The notes: generated from the letters alone by a model not told the origin. Shown: positions 1 to 8,250, numbered from the stretch's first letter. The stretch is 51,959 nucleotides of DNA from Nitrospirota bacterium (GCA_016234115.1 JACRHD010000052.1:1-51959), one strand, 5' to 3'. A program made the numbers and translations.

Positions 1-171
1 AAGGCTGATGGAACGTTCACAGCCGGAAGCCTGAAACCGGGAACATACACGGTACACCTGAAGAAGTACCTGTACGACTTCGGTTCAGGAGTCGGCGTTC
101 AGCATCAGGTAGCTGCGAAAACAGTCGGACCGAGCAGTTCCAGCAACAGCTACAACGCAGTAACTCCATAA
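1..171 (+). CDS. C-terminal end of a surface/adhesin-like protein (partial)
   Basis: An open frame enters from the left edge and ends with TAA at 169-171, encoding 56 residues. The segment ADGTFTAGSLKPGTYTVHLK resembles the repeated beta-sandwich of carboxypeptidase-regulatory-like or transthyretin-like domains, in which a Gly-x-Tyr-x-Val/Leu strand pairs with a preceding Gly-rich turn. The tail is Ser/Asn-rich and shows no membrane or sorting motif. A strong terminator follows 20 bp later, so the gene ends its transcription unit here. Only the tail is visible, so the protein's size and role cannot be judged; an extracellular or periplasmic location is inference from the domain type. Confidence 0.6.
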   Translation, partial: KADGTFTAGSLKPGTYTVHLKKYLYDFGSGVGVQHQVAAKTVGPSSSSNSYNAVTP

Positions 172-190
172 CCCTTTGACCGGGTTATAC

Positions 191-225
191 AAAAGGCAGG
201 CGGGCAACCGCCTGCCTTTTTCTTT
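191..225. terminator. Rho-independent terminator
   Basis: A perfect 13-bp stem (191-203 with 208-220) with a 4-nt GCAA loop is flanked by A4 on the left and T5 on the right. It therefore works for the upstream gene and could work in either direction. Confidence 0.9.
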
Positions 226-368
226 GGGAGTAATTCGGTCGTGGAATTATTAGCCGGACGGCAAGGGGTTCATCGTGAGATGGAATCCGGACCACGGTCT
301 CGTTCAATAAATGAAAAATTAAGCCCATTATTATAATATATGTTTTCACGTACTTTCCTCTCTCAGCA

Positions 369-541
369 GGCATTGGGGTCTGCGACATAAAAGTTGGTGC
401 AGCATAGCCCCCTCTTTGAAACAGAGGGGTAAGGGGAGATTCTTTAAAAGAGATTATTCCAAAAAATCCCCCTTCATCCCCCTTTGCCAAAGGGGGAATA
501 TGGCTTTACCAACAAATTTGTCATACACCCCAGGCATTGGA
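369..541. repeat. C-rich/G-rich palindromic repeat, copy 1
   Basis: This fills most of the 390-bp gap before the first ketosynthase. The core at 408-496 has CCCCTCTTTG...CAGAGGGG followed by AATCCCCC...CCCCCTTTG...CAAAGGGGG. The flanks (about 369-407 and 497-541) are imperfect reverse complements of each other, so the whole unit could fold into one long hairpin. Similar cores lie at 4038, 9033, 27222, 32074 and 50311. I see no gene in 172-561. Confidence 0.75.
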
Positions 542-561
542 AGCGGAGTCCGACATGCTGA

Positions 562-1866
562 ATGCAGTCAGAATTTATGAAAGATAAGGTTGTCATCACA
601 GGGTATGGTCTCGTCTCCTCGCTGGGGCCCAATGCGTCGGATACATGGGATGCGCTGCTGTCCGGCAGGCATGGGGTCCGGCCGATTGAGAATTTTGACG
701 CGCGGGGCTTCGCATGCAAAGCGGCTGCCCAGACGGAGGGCATTGATATCGCCGGCCTCGGCATCCATCCGAGAGACGCGCGTATTATGGACAAGCATTC
801 TCACATGCTATTGAAGGCTGCGCAGGATGCATTCAAAGAAGCAGGGGCGGATCTGAACCCCGCCCTTGCCGGCGATGGAGTATTGTCCGCTGATAAAATC
901 GGTTTCTTCGCGGGGATGGGTATGGTCGATTACAATATCGGGGACCTTATGTCCGCGACGGTCGAATCGCTGAATGCGGAAGGCAATCTCGACTATGACG
1001 CGTTTTATTCCGGCGCGTATCAGGACATTTATCCCCTGTGGCCCCTTTCGATGCTCAATAACATCAGCTTTTGCCAGGTCGCGATCAATCTCGGCATAAA
1101 AGGCGAAAATACGGTCTTCTCCCCTCACGCGGATTCAGGCGCGTGTGCGATCATAGAAGGTTTCAATGCCGTCAGGGAAGGACGGGCGCAGGCCGCGCTT
1201 GCCGGGGGCGTCAGTGAAAAAGTCTCCCCTCTCAGTCTTCAGCGGGCCTCGTGGTTTGAAATTTTGAACAATGAAGACATGCTGTGCCGTCCATTTGGTT
1301 CGGAGAGGGCCGGAACTGTCCTGGGCGAAGGATGCGGAATGATCGTTCTCGAATCACTCTCTTCCGCAAAGAGAAGGCAGGTCCCGTATTTCGCGGCTGT
1401 TACGGGATACGCGTGCGCTTACGGGAAGAGGGCTGATTTTAATTGTCCGACCTCGGGGGCCGTTTCTCAGGCAATGGAACAGGCGCTCGGCAAAGCCGGT
1501 CTCAAACCGTCCGACATCGATTTGGTCATTGCTCACGGAGACGGCACTCACGCGGGAGATAAAAATGAGATGGAGGCAATACATAACTCTTTTTCGGACT
1601 GCGCGGAAAGGCTGATCGTCTATTCATCAAAAGGCGCGCTGGGGCATATGCTCGCAGGCTCTCCGGCAGTCGACGTCATCCTCGGAATTTACATGCTCAG
1701 GGATGGTATAATCCCGGCAGTCTGCGGCGCATTGCCGCCGGATAAAGACGTCAGGTTTAATGTCGCAGGCACGGGACCGGTGAAAAAGGATTTGAAACGT
1801 GTCCTGATAAATGCAACAAGCTATGAAGGACAGTGCGCGAGTATGGTAATAGAGAAAGTGGATTAG
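562..1866 (+). CDS. Ketosynthase-fold protein lacking the catalytic Cys (chain-length-factor-like)
   Basis: 434-residue thiolase-fold protein of the FabF/KAS II family. It starts with the typical KVVITGYG strand and has the LVIAHGDGT motif (His325) and SSKGALGHMLAG (Lys357, His362). At the nucleophile position the usual T-A-C-A-S-G reads P-H-A-D-S-G, so Ala190 replaces Cys. Loss of this Cys with retention of the two His is known for chain-length factors and decarboxylating KS partners, so it is probably a non-condensing partner of the intact ketosynthase at 2646, in an aryl-polyene- or flexirubin-like pathway (inference). An ATG at 577 (MKDKVVITG) fits the family start better; 562 has a weak distant GGAAGCGGAG. 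The first gene of the cluster, 21 bp before the dehydratase. Confidence 0.85.
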   Translation: MQSEFMKDKVVITGYGLVSSLGPNASDTWDALLSGRHGVRPIENFDARGFACKAAAQTEGIDIAGLGIHPRDARIMDKHSHMLLKAAQDAFKEAGADLNPALAGDGVLSADKIGFFAGMGMVDYNIGDLMSATVESLNAEGNLDYDAFYSGAYQDIYPLWPLSMLNNISFCQVAINLGIKGENTVFSPHADSGACAIIEGFNAVREGRAQAALAGGVSEKVSPLSLQRASWFEILNNEDMLCRPFGSERAGTVLGEGCGMIVLESLSSAKRRQVPYFAAVTGYACAYGKRADFNCPTSGAVSQAMEQALGKAGLKPSDIDLVIAHGDGTHAGDKNEMEAIHNSFSDCAERLIVYSSKGALGHMLAGSPAVDVILGIYMLRDGIIPAVCGALPPDKDVRFNVAGTGPVKKDLKRVLINATSYEGQCASMVIEKVD

Positions 1867-1887
1867 CCGCGAATGGACAGCTAAATA

Positions 1888-2328
1888 ATGCGTTTTCTAT
1901 ACTACGACAAAATAACGGACATCGACAAAGGCAAAACGATAACCGGAGTCAAGACGTTTACTCTTTCGGAGGAGTTCCTGAAGAAGCATTTCAGGAAGAA
2001 GGCCCTGGTGCCGGGAATAATATATATCGAAGCCATGGCGCAGCTTCTGGGCTGGCTGGTCATTTATTCGCACGATTTTAAACTTTCAGCCGTAATGTCC
2101 CTCGTTGAAGGCGCGAATGTCGCTCCTGATTTGAGGCCGGGGTTCAAAGCGGAAATACACGGGGAGATCATTTCCACGTCGCGCAGGGATTCCCTCGGAA
2201 AGGCATGGATTACCGTTGAAGGGGAAACAATCGCCTCGATGGACCGCATTATCTACAGCCATGTTCAAAAGGTCGATTCAGGGGCGTTGAAGGATTTGTT
2301 TTACTATTACAGCGGCATTAAAGTCTGA
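1888..2328 (+). CDS. FabZ-like hot-dog 3-hydroxyacyl-ACP dehydratase 1
   Basis: 146 residues with the single hot-dog fold pattern of FabZ: residues 30-53 read LKKHFRKKALVPG followed by IEAMAQ, supplying the catalytic His (in KKHF) and Glu (in IEAMAQ) of the FabZ motif H-F-P-G-x-P-x-x-P-G...E. The proline of HFPG is changed to Arg. It starts with a family-like MRFLYYDKIT and lies 21 bp after the first ketosynthase, so the two are likely co-transcribed and act on the same ACP-bound chain. A second, better conserved homologue sits at 8724. Substrate (saturated or polyene intermediate) cannot be read from the sequence. Confidence 0.85.
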   Translation: MRFLYYDKITDIDKGKTITGVKTFTLSEEFLKKHFRKKALVPGIIYIEAMAQLLGWLVIYSHDFKLSAVMSLVEGANVAPDLRPGFKAEIHGEIISTSRRDSLGKAWITVEGETIASMDRIIYSHVQKVDSGALKDLFYYYSGIKV

Positions 2329-2390
2329 AGAGAAGTATCTGCTATGCTATTAATTTTCAAACATCTTAAAGGCCGGTTAACATCTTTACA

Positions 2391-2557
2391 GGCGCAAAGG
2401 GGAGCCATCTGCGGAATTTCTATAATCGACAAACACCATTTCACATATTTGCTTCTGCGCGCTTTCGTATCTCTAATAGTTAAATTCTTTCTGTCGTGTA
2501 AAGGGTTTATTGAAAAGGTGTCGTATAGAAATTCCTCCGCGGTCTCCCCTTTGCGCC
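2391..2557 (+). repeat. Bulged-stem repeat element, copy 1 (MITE-like or structured RNA)
   Basis: About 33-nt inverted termini (2391-2423 against 2525-2557, a few mismatches) enclose a core shared with the minus strand of 11611-11768. The inner stem is TTCTATA (2418-2424) with TATAGAA (2524-2530), then an unpaired AT, then CGACA (2427-2431) with TGTCG (2519-2523). The shared core continues as AACACCATTT...TTTGCTTCTGCGC. It occupies the gap between dehydratase 1 and ketosynthase 2. The 2329-2645 interval has no convincing gene. Confidence 0.7.
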
Positions 2558-2585
2558 CGGTGTATGTCTTATCTGAACATTGTAC

Positions 2586-2606
2586 GGGCGACCCGGCGGG
2601 TCGCCC
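2586..2606. repeat. GGGCGA-type short palindrome
   Basis: Perfect 9-bp arms (GGGCGACCC / GGGTCGCCC) with a 3-nt spacer. Related palindromes occur at 31045 (inside cimA), 47291 and 51741. Confidence 0.6.
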
Positions 2607-2645
2607 CTATGCCTTGCCCCGTTTGACATGGGAACAGTGTTCGTC

Positions 2646-4013
2646 ATGAACAAACGAAGGGTCGTCATCACAGGTCTCGGCATGGCAACGTCGCTTGGTC
2701 TCGAGGTCGGGGAAAACTGGCGGAAGGCGCTTGCCGGGGTCTCGGGCATCGGCAGGCTGACGTATGCGCAGGCCGGGAAGTCCGCCGTGCAGGCGGTGGG
2801 ACAGGTGAAGGAAGCTGACCGGAAGAGGATACAGGACGCGTTTCCGGAAGAAGCTGCAAACGAGGGCGAAAGCAGGACGTTGTTTGCGCTGTGGGCGGCG
2901 AATGAGGCGTTGAAGGACGCGGGACTTGTAAATACTGAGTCAAGAGTCAAGAGTCAAGAGTTAAGAGTCGGAACTGAATATTTAAATTTCAAATTGCCGA
3001 ACTCCGAACTCCGAACTCCGAACTCTAAACTCTCCTTTTCCCGCTGTGGGGTTGTTCTTGCGGCGGGGCTTGGGATAGACAGGATAGAAGATATACAGAG
3101 ATGGACCGGCAGGGACGGGAAATTCGATTATCAGAGATTTGGAATGGAATACAGAGAGGTCCACAGGGAATCCCTTGTGAGAAACAATTCAAACAGGCCG
3201 TCCGCGCTTATCGCTGAAAAATTCGGCCTGAACGGTCTCAACGGCGCTATAACGACCGCGTGCGCCTCAGCCTCACAGGCGATAGGCACGGCTTTTCGGG
3301 CAATCCGGCGGGGTGACGCCGATATGATGGTCGCCGGTGGAGCGGATTCGATGATCAATCCCGTGGGACTCGTTTTCTTCGTCCTTCTCGGGGCGGCAAA
3401 CACATCGACCGACAACCCGGAAGAAGTATGCAGGCCTTTTGACAGAAAGCGGGGAGGGCTTGTAATGGGAGAAGGCGCGGGGATCGTTGTCCTTGAGGAA
3501 GAATCACACGCCCTGAAGAGGGGGGCGAACATATATGCAGAGGTCGCGGGATATGGCACAACCATGGATGCTTACCAGGTGACTGCTCCTGATCCGAAAG
3601 GCGAAGGCGCTGAAAAGTCGATGCGCTCGGCGCTTCTGGATGCGAACATACCTCCGGAGGAAATTGATTATATCAACGCTCACGGCACCGGCACAAAGTT
3701 GAATGACGCAGCCGAGACCCTGGCGATAAAGAGTGTATTTAAAGAACATGCGCGCAAGCTCTGCGTCAATTCGAGCAAGTCGGTAATCGGGCATTTGATA
3801 GCCGCCTCGGGCGGCCCGGAGTTCGTGTTTACGGCGCTGAGCGTTAACAGGGATGAGATACACCCGACGCTTAACCTGAAGACCCCTGATCCCAAATGCG
3901 ACCTCGATTACGTCCCGGATGTCAAGAGGGCAAGGACCGTGCGGGCCGCGATATCGAATTCCTTCGGCTTCGGCGGGCAGAATGCGTCGCTTGTGGTAAA
4001 AAAGTATAGATAA
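2646..4013 (+). CDS. Beta-ketoacyl-ACP synthase (FabF-like), catalytically complete, with repeat insertion
   Basis: 455 residues from the ATG at 2646 (MNKRRVVITG), chosen because the family begins there; an upstream in-frame extension is repeat sequence. All three active-site elements are present: ITTACASASQ (Cys206), NAHGTGT (His346) and NSSKSVIGH (Lys378, His383). It should catalyse decarboxylative Claisen condensation of malonyl-ACP with an acyl-ACP in the cytoplasm. It is the only ketosynthase in the cluster with a full triad, so the Cys-less partners at 562 and 9282 probably work with it. Residues about 97-130 are an in-frame insertion encoded by heptamer repeats (SRVKSQELRV...TPNSELRTPNSK), absent from normal FabF proteins (family knowledge), replacing a surface loop before the conserved GVVLAAGLG strand. 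Confidence 0.9.
   Translation: MNKRRVVITGLGMATSLGLEVGENWRKALAGVSGIGRLTYAQAGKSAVQAVGQVKEADRKRIQDAFPEEAANEGESRTLFALWAANEALKDAGLVNTESRVKSQELRVGTEYLNFKLPNSELRTPNSKLSFSRCGVVLAAGLGIDRIEDIQRWTGRDGKFDYQRFGMEYREVHRESLVRNNSNRPSALIAEKFGLNGLNGAITTACASASQAIGTAFRAIRRGDADMMVAGGADSMINPVGLVFFVLLGAANTSTDNPEEVCRPFDRKRGGLVMGEGAGIVVLEEESHALKRGANIYAEVAGYGTTMDAYQVTAPDPKGEGAEKSMRSALLDANIPPEEIDYINAHGTGTKLNDAAETLAIKSVFKEHARKLCVNSSKSVIGHLIAASGGPEFVFTALSVNRDEIHPTLNLKTPDPKCDLDYVPDVKRARTVRAAISNSFGFGGQNASLVVKKYR
2936..3035. repeat. In-frame heptamer repeat with inverted arm (inside ketosynthase 2)
   Basis: Left arm: tandem AAGAGTC-type 7-mers (2938-2966). Right arm: tandem GAACTCC/GAACTCT 7-mers (about 2998-3028), roughly complementary to the left. 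No stop codon occurs in the host frame. Confidence 0.85.
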
Positions 4014-4037
4014 GGAGAATGAAAAATTATGATTTGC

Positions 4038-4150
4038 AAAATCCCCCTTTATCCCCCTTTTTCAAAGGGGGAATTCCCTCCCGCTGTTAACTATGTACGG
4101 CCTGGTGTTCCCCTCTTTGGCAAAGAGGGGGCAGGGGAGATTTTTTAAAA
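4038..4150. repeat. C-rich/G-rich palindromic repeat, copy 2
   Basis: AATCCCCC-TTTATCCCCC-TTTTTCAAAGGGGG is followed after a spacer by CCCCTCTTTGGCAAAGAGGGG and a GGGGAGATTTT end. It lies between ketosynthase 2 and fabG, without apparently interrupting either; the fabG ribosome-binding site (GGGAGAG at 4170) lies just outside it. Confidence 0.75.
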
Positions 4151-4179
4151 AATATTTTACAATTATTCCGGGAGAGAAA

Positions 4180-4932
4180 ATGAACATCGATTTGACAGGA
4201 AAGGTCGCCCTTGTCACGGGCGGCTCACGGGGAATAGGGCGGGAGACCTGCGTCCTTCTTGCGCAGGCCGGGGCGAAGGTTGTCATCAATTACAACAGGT
4301 CGGCTGAAAAGGCCGAAGAAGTCAAAAAAGCAATTACGGATTCGGGCGCTGCGGCGGATATTTTCCAGGCCGATATATCGGCGCCGGACGGGGTCAATGC
4401 GCTTTTTGATTTCATAAAAGCCAAATACGGCAGGCTCGACATACTCGTAAACAATGCCGGCGTCATCAAGGACAACTTGCTGCTGTCGATGGAGCTGTCC
4501 GAGTGGGACAGGGTGCACGATACCAATTTGAGGGGGGCCTTCCTGTGCACGAAATACGCAGCCGAGATGATGATGGTAAACCACTCCGGAAAGATCATCA
4601 ATATATCATCCATCGGCGCTATCAAGGGAGGACGCGGGCAGACCAACTATGCTTCGGCAAAGGGCGGGCTGATTTCCTTTACACGTTCATGCGCCGTTGA
4701 ACTGGCCGGGAAAGGGATACAGGTCAATGCCGTTTTACCGGGGATGATCGTCACGGACATGAGCAGCCGCGTGAGAAAAAGAGCTGGAGAAAAAATTCTT
4801 GAGCAGATTCCGCTCAACAGGTTCGGTCAGCCGTCCGATGTGGCAAACATGATTGTGTTCCTTGCTTCCGAAAAGGCCGATTACATCACAGGGCAGGCCA
4901 TATCCGTTGACGGGGGGCTGAGCGTTTCATGA
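4180..4932 (+). CDS. fabG: 3-oxoacyl-ACP reductase, FabG-type short-chain dehydrogenase
   Basis: 250 residues from the ATG at 4180, preceded by GGGAGAG. Classical SDR with a Rossmann TGGSRGIG cofactor loop (residues 13-20), NNAG (91-94) and the catalytic Ser144, Tyr157 and Lys161 (NISSIG...NYASAKGG). The C-terminal GQAISVDGG is the usual FabG ending. It should reduce 3-oxoacyl-ACP to (3R)-hydroxyacyl-ACP with NADPH, feeding the hot-dog dehydratases. Being between a ketosynthase and acpS suggests it serves this cluster rather than housekeeping fatty-acid synthesis, though a dual role is possible. Confidence 0.93.
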   Translation: MNIDLTGKVALVTGGSRGIGRETCVLLAQAGAKVVINYNRSAEKAEEVKKAITDSGAAADIFQADISAPDGVNALFDFIKAKYGRLDILVNNAGVIKDNLLLSMELSEWDRVHDTNLRGAFLCTKYAAEMMMVNHSGKIINISSIGAIKGGRGQTNYASAKGGLISFTRSCAVELAGKGIQVNAVLPGMIVTDMSSRVRKRAGEKILEQIPLNRFGQPSDVANMIVFLASEKADYITGQAISVDGGLSVS

Positions 4933-4968
4933 GCAGCAGTCAGCTATCAGCCATCAGCCATCGGCTTT
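4931..4968. repeat. Short heptamer repeat between fabG and acpS
   Basis: Units of the type ATCAGCC (CAGTCAGCTATCAGCCATCAGCC) with a 7-nt period; no paired arm is seen nearby. Confidence 0.55.
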
Positions 4969-4981
4969 CAGGAAAAGGCAA

Positions 4982-5380
4982 ATGAAGTTATATCAGGGCA
5001 TCGACATTGTGGAGGTCGGGAAGTTCAGGAAGATTTTCCTCAGGAACAAGAATTTTGCGACCGATATTTTTACGGACAAAGAGAGGGAGTATTGTCTTTC
5101 AATGAAAGACCCTCATGTACATTTTGCCGGAAGGTTCGCGGTAAAGGAAGCGAGCCTGAAGGCGTTAGGCATAGGCATGGCGGGAGCTGGCATTGACCAT
5201 GCATTCCAGGAGATAGAGACATTGCCCGGCAAGTCGGGCAAGCCTGTTCTCTCCTTCACCGGCTGGGTGGGCAGGATAAGCAGGAAGAATAAAATAAAGC
5301 AGTTGACCGTCTCCATATCGCATTCTGCGGATTACGCTGTGGCAAGCGTGATACTGGTGGGGGAAGAAAGTAGTTCTTAA
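4982..5380 (+). CDS. acpS: Holo-ACP synthase (4'-phosphopantetheinyl transferase)
   Basis: 132 residues with all AcpS signatures: GIDIVEV (residues 6-12, metal-binding Asp), FTDKEREYC, HFAGRFAVKEASLKAL (Mg-binding Glu) and SISHSADYAVA near the C terminus. It transfers phosphopantetheine from CoA to the serine of an apo-ACP. Its position inside a ketosynthase/dehydratase cluster suggests a dedicated carrier protein, yet no ACP gene is visible in the window. It is preceded by AGGAAAAGGCAA. The left half of the cluster ends here, before a compositional change. Confidence 0.92.
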   Translation: MKLYQGIDIVEVGKFRKIFLRNKNFATDIFTDKEREYCLSMKDPHVHFAGRFAVKEASLKALGIGMAGAGIDHAFQEIETLPGKSGKPVLSFTGWVGRISRKNKIKQLTVSISHSADYAVASVILVGEESSS

Positions 5381-5463
5381 ATAGAAAAGGGACACCATTT
5401 CCGCTATCCCATCTTTTGAAAATATATCGACTTTTGTTATGGTTACATGATATTATTTTGACA

Positions 5464-6330
5464 ATGCTATATCCATATCTCACCTCATTGCATGGAATTC
5501 TTTATGATTCCGATTGCCTCGAAGTAATGGATCAACTGAAATCCGAAACAGTGGATTGTATCTTTGCGGACCCGCCGTTTAACTTGGGAAAAGATTATAA
5601 AAACAAATATAACGACAAAATTTCTCAAGAAGAATATTATGAGTGGTGTTCTAAATGGATTAAAGAGTGTTGTAGAATTTTAAAGCCGGGCGGAGCGTTC
5701 TTTCTTTACGCGCTTCCTGATATCGCCGTTCGTTTTGCGGGTTTCTTACATGATCGTCTGACTTTTCGCCATTGGATTTCTTTGTCTATGAAGGGAACGT
5801 TCCCCAGAGGCAAGAAACTTTATCCGGCTCATTATGCTCTGCTTTATTACACGCGTGGGGAACCAAAAACATTTAACCGGGTTCGTGTCCCTATCCCGAC
5901 ATGCAGGCATTGTGGCAAGGAGATTAAAGATTATGGTGGGCATAGGAATAAATTAAATCCTGAGGGACTTAATTTAACTGATTTTTGGGAAGATACATCT
6001 CCTAATCGTCACAAAAAATATAAGGTCCGCAGTGGTGTCAATGAGTTAAAGCTCATGATTCCGGAAAGAGCTATCCTTATTTCTACTGACCCTGGTGATA
6101 TAGTGTTTGATCCTTTTGGCGGAGGCGGCACGACATATCAAGCAGCAGAAGAACATCAACGCTATTGGATAGGGAGTGAGCTTTATGATTGTCACCATAT
6201 TTATACTCGACTTAAACAGCGTTATCCGTTTTCGGTAACTCGCGACCCTAAATTTAATTACGAAAGTTTATTGAAAGATGAAGATTACTCAGATAAAGTA
6301 TTACGGCGGCTCAAGAGAAAAAGTATGTAG
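5464..6330 (+). CDS. Type II DNA methyltransferase (amino-methylating, beta order)
   Basis: 288 residues from the ATG at 5464 (an in-frame TTG at 5416 would add 16 residues of hydrophobic, unlikely sequence). Motif IV ADPPFNLG precedes motif I FDPFGGGGTT, the beta-class order for N6-adenine or N4-cytosine methyltransferases; DPPF favours N6-adenine. A small CRHCGKEIKDYGGH segment between them could bind zinc. The 3' end overlaps the restriction gene by 53 bp in a different frame, so the pair is translationally linked. The base composition is visibly more A+T-rich than the surrounding cluster, consistent with acquisition. Partner family suggests a GATC-containing target (inference). Confidence 0.9.
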   Translation: MLYPYLTSLHGILYDSDCLEVMDQLKSETVDCIFADPPFNLGKDYKNKYNDKISQEEYYEWCSKWIKECCRILKPGGAFFLYALPDIAVRFAGFLHDRLTFRHWISLSMKGTFPRGKKLYPAHYALLYYTRGEPKTFNRVRVPIPTCRHCGKEIKDYGGHRNKLNPEGLNLTDFWEDTSPNRHKKYKVRSGVNELKLMIPERAILISTDPGDIVFDPFGGGGTTYQAAEEHQRYWIGSELYDCHHIYTRLKQRYPFSVTRDPKFNYESLLKDEDYSDKVLRRLKRKSM

Positions 6331-6835
6331 ATTAGGTCTGTCTCACCTGTTTCTTGAGCTCCAGGAAATATTGATGAATACCGAAGTCCGGGTATTTCCT
6401 GAAAAGCAAAAGAATGGGGCTGGAATAGTTAGAGAGCGCATTGATGCCGGTTTTAAGAAGTACGATGATTGGACGCTGAATAAATCCGGGGGTATCGATT
6501 GGATTAAACGAATGCGATACAACCAAACTATCATTTCACGGTTGGGTGTCGAGATTCAAGTTTCCGGACGCAGTGATCTCCTTGCTCGCGACATAATTCA
6601 TATCAGGAACGGTTTGCAGGATAGCCGGATCGATATTGGAATTATCGTGGTCCCAGCAGATGATTTTGAATATTATCTTACGGACCGTGTCGCCAACATG
6701 AGCTATGCTATCAAATATGTAGAACAGGAATTAAGAGAGGCTCAAACGTACCCTATCATACTCATTGCCATTGAACACGACGGTACTTCAGATACTCCTT
6801 TAGAGAAAAAAAGAACTAATAGAGGCAGGGGATAG
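6278..6835 (+). CDS. Type II restriction endonuclease, BglII/BstYI-like
   Basis: 185 residues. The signature GVEIQVSGRSDLL (Glu92-x-Gln94) followed by IDIGIIVVP and PIILIAIEHDG matches, from memory, the BglII/BstYI group of PD-(D/E)XK nucleases, whose active site ends in Glu-x-Gln. The acidic residue expected nine positions before the Glu is not Asp here; Asp74 may substitute. The start at 6278 is preferred because the N terminus (MKITQIKYYGG...LELQEIL) resembles the start of BstYI; an ATG at 6374 has a better Shine-Dalgarno (AGGAA) but would remove this helix. It cleaves unmodified target DNA; the overlapping upstream methyltransferase should protect the host. Confidence 0.75.
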   Translation: MKITQIKYYGGSREKVCRLGLSHLFLELQEILMNTEVRVFPEKQKNGAGIVRERIDAGFKKYDDWTLNKSGGIDWIKRMRYNQTIISRLGVEIQVSGRSDLLARDIIHIRNGLQDSRIDIGIIVVPADDFEYYLTDRVANMSYAIKYVEQELREAQTYPIILIAIEHDGTSDTPLEKKRTNRGRG

Positions 6836-6864
6836 CCGCGTCAGCGAATTATGCGGGTTAAATC

Positions 6865-7506
6865 ATGGCAGACGAATTCACAGTCCCTTCTCATTACATT
6901 CAGCTTGCAAAAGAGCTGGGACCATTAATCGCGCAAATACAGAGCGCGGTCATCAACAGGCCTGTTCCTTCCGGTCTGCCGCGTGAGAGAAACCTTGGTG
7001 ACATTTGCCCTCTTTTTGATGAAATTGCCGTTGTCGTGGCTGAATTAACCGATGCGCTCAATAATGCAGACAGCAAAGTATTGATTCAATCTTCAGTAAC
7101 AGATAACGAAATACGCGGTGTTGTCGAAACCCTGGCGAAGCCTCTTTCCCACTATATCGGAATCTATCATGCCTTTTGCTCAAGACCGTTTCCGTCAGGA
7201 CTGGAAGAAGGGGTGTATTTGTTTTCAGCCGGACTTGAACGAGTTTTGAAACAGCTTCTTGAAGGTCTGGAACGATTGACCATGATTATTGAACGCCCGG
7301 AAAAAGCAATCGAAAAATTCGGATCTGCCACTGTTCATTTCAATATCATCTTTGATGCAACCGATGAATTCATGCGGGCTGAAGAATGGCTGAAAAGCAA
7401 AACCCAAATCATAGTATGTCCCCCGCTCGGTTCATTATTGGGAATCGGGTCGGTCGTTATAGCTTTCATACTCGGCTTGCTGATAGGCGGAAATGACGAT
7501 AGTTAG
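6865..7506 (+). CDS. Tail-anchored protein of unknown function, paralogue A
   Basis: 213 residues, no family recognised. It shares an architecture with the next gene: an N-terminal NRPVPSGLPRERNLGDICP motif (about 31-49), a mid-protein HAFCSRPFPSGLEEGVYLFSAG motif (about 101-122), an IERPEKAIEKFGS block and a C-terminal hydrophobic segment (VVIAFILGLLIGG) ending in a short acidic tail. A tail-anchored membrane protein with its bulk in the cytoplasm is the likely topology. No signal peptide. It follows the restriction gene by 29 bp, so it may belong to the same imported island; a defence role is only a guess from position. Confidence 0.75.
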   Translation: MADEFTVPSHYIQLAKELGPLIAQIQSAVINRPVPSGLPRERNLGDICPLFDEIAVVVAELTDALNNADSKVLIQSSVTDNEIRGVVETLAKPLSHYIGIYHAFCSRPFPSGLEEGVYLFSAGLERVLKQLLEGLERLTMIIERPEKAIEKFGSATVHFNIIFDATDEFMRAEEWLKSKTQIIVCPPLGSLLGIGSVVIAFILGLLIGGNDDS

Positions 7507-7582
7507 TCTTTCGATGAGTGAACTCGATACGCATATTTGAAATGACGCCAGCATAAAGAGAAGCTGTTTGATAAAATAAACT

Positions 7583-8239
7583 ATGTCTGAAACACCTCTT
7601 GTCCCTGAATACGCAAAACTTTTCGTTGAGAAGCTGAAACCTCTTTCAAACGAAATCCTGGATTCATTCCTCAACAGACCTGTCCCTGACGGAAAACCTT
7701 ATTGCCGTCTTGAAGACATAACGTCTCCTGTGTTTAGCAGGCTTACCACAGTTGCGTTAGAGATGACGTCGACAATAAGCAACATGAAAGGGTTCAGCGG
7801 GGTTGAGGACACCGTATCGGAACAGGACATTAATGAATCTGTTTATAAGTTGCGTCTCCATGTGAGAGAGGCAATCGGTGTTTTTCATTATATATGGAAA
7901 AGACCTTTTCCTGCAGGTCTTTGTGACGGGCAACCTCTGATATCGGCTGTCGCTGAAATGATTCTGAAAGATATCCTGGCTATTTTTGCAAAAATTATCG
8001 ATATCGTGGAGAAACCTGATGAAGCTCTCAGTAAATATGGTAGTTGCAAAATACGTCTGTCCCTGGACTTCAGCGATTCGACAGCAATTCATTTTACTCG
8101 ATGGATGGAAGAAAAGATGCAGTCCGGTTTTCTAACTACCGGAGAGCGGATAGAGCAGGATACAACTGAGAAATACGGAAGTTTCAGCAAAATAGCGGGC
8201 GGCATTATTTTTGGCTGGTGGATAGGCAGTAAAGATTAA
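7583..8239 (+). CDS. Tail-anchored protein of unknown function, paralogue B
   Basis: 218 residues, clearly paralogous to the preceding gene: NRPVPDGKPYCRLEDITSP, FHYIWKRPFPAGLCDGQPL, VEKPDEALSKYGS and a C-terminal hydrophobic stretch (IAGGIIFGWWIG) in the same order and spacing. Both proteins contain two related Arg-Pro-x-Pro-x-Gly motifs, suggesting an internal duplication. The tandem pair may form a heteromer. No catalytic motif is visible. The pair sits between the restriction system and the second half of the lipid cluster. Confidence 0.75.
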   Translation: MSETPLVPEYAKLFVEKLKPLSNEILDSFLNRPVPDGKPYCRLEDITSPVFSRLTTVALEMTSTISNMKGFSGVEDTVSEQDINESVYKLRLHVREAIGVFHYIWKRPFPAGLCDGQPLISAVAEMILKDILAIFAKIIDIVEKPDEALSKYGSCKIRLSLDFSDSTAIHFTRWMEEKMQSGFLTTGERIEQDTTEKYGSFSKIAGGIIFGWWIGSKD

Positions 8240-8250
8240 AGGCCACAGGA

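Noticed and set aside
2344-2649. 101-residue open frame between dehydratase 1 and ketosynthase 2
   Set aside because: Its whole length is repeat sequence (bulged-stem element plus GGGCGA palindrome), with no ribosome-binding site and no family likeness.
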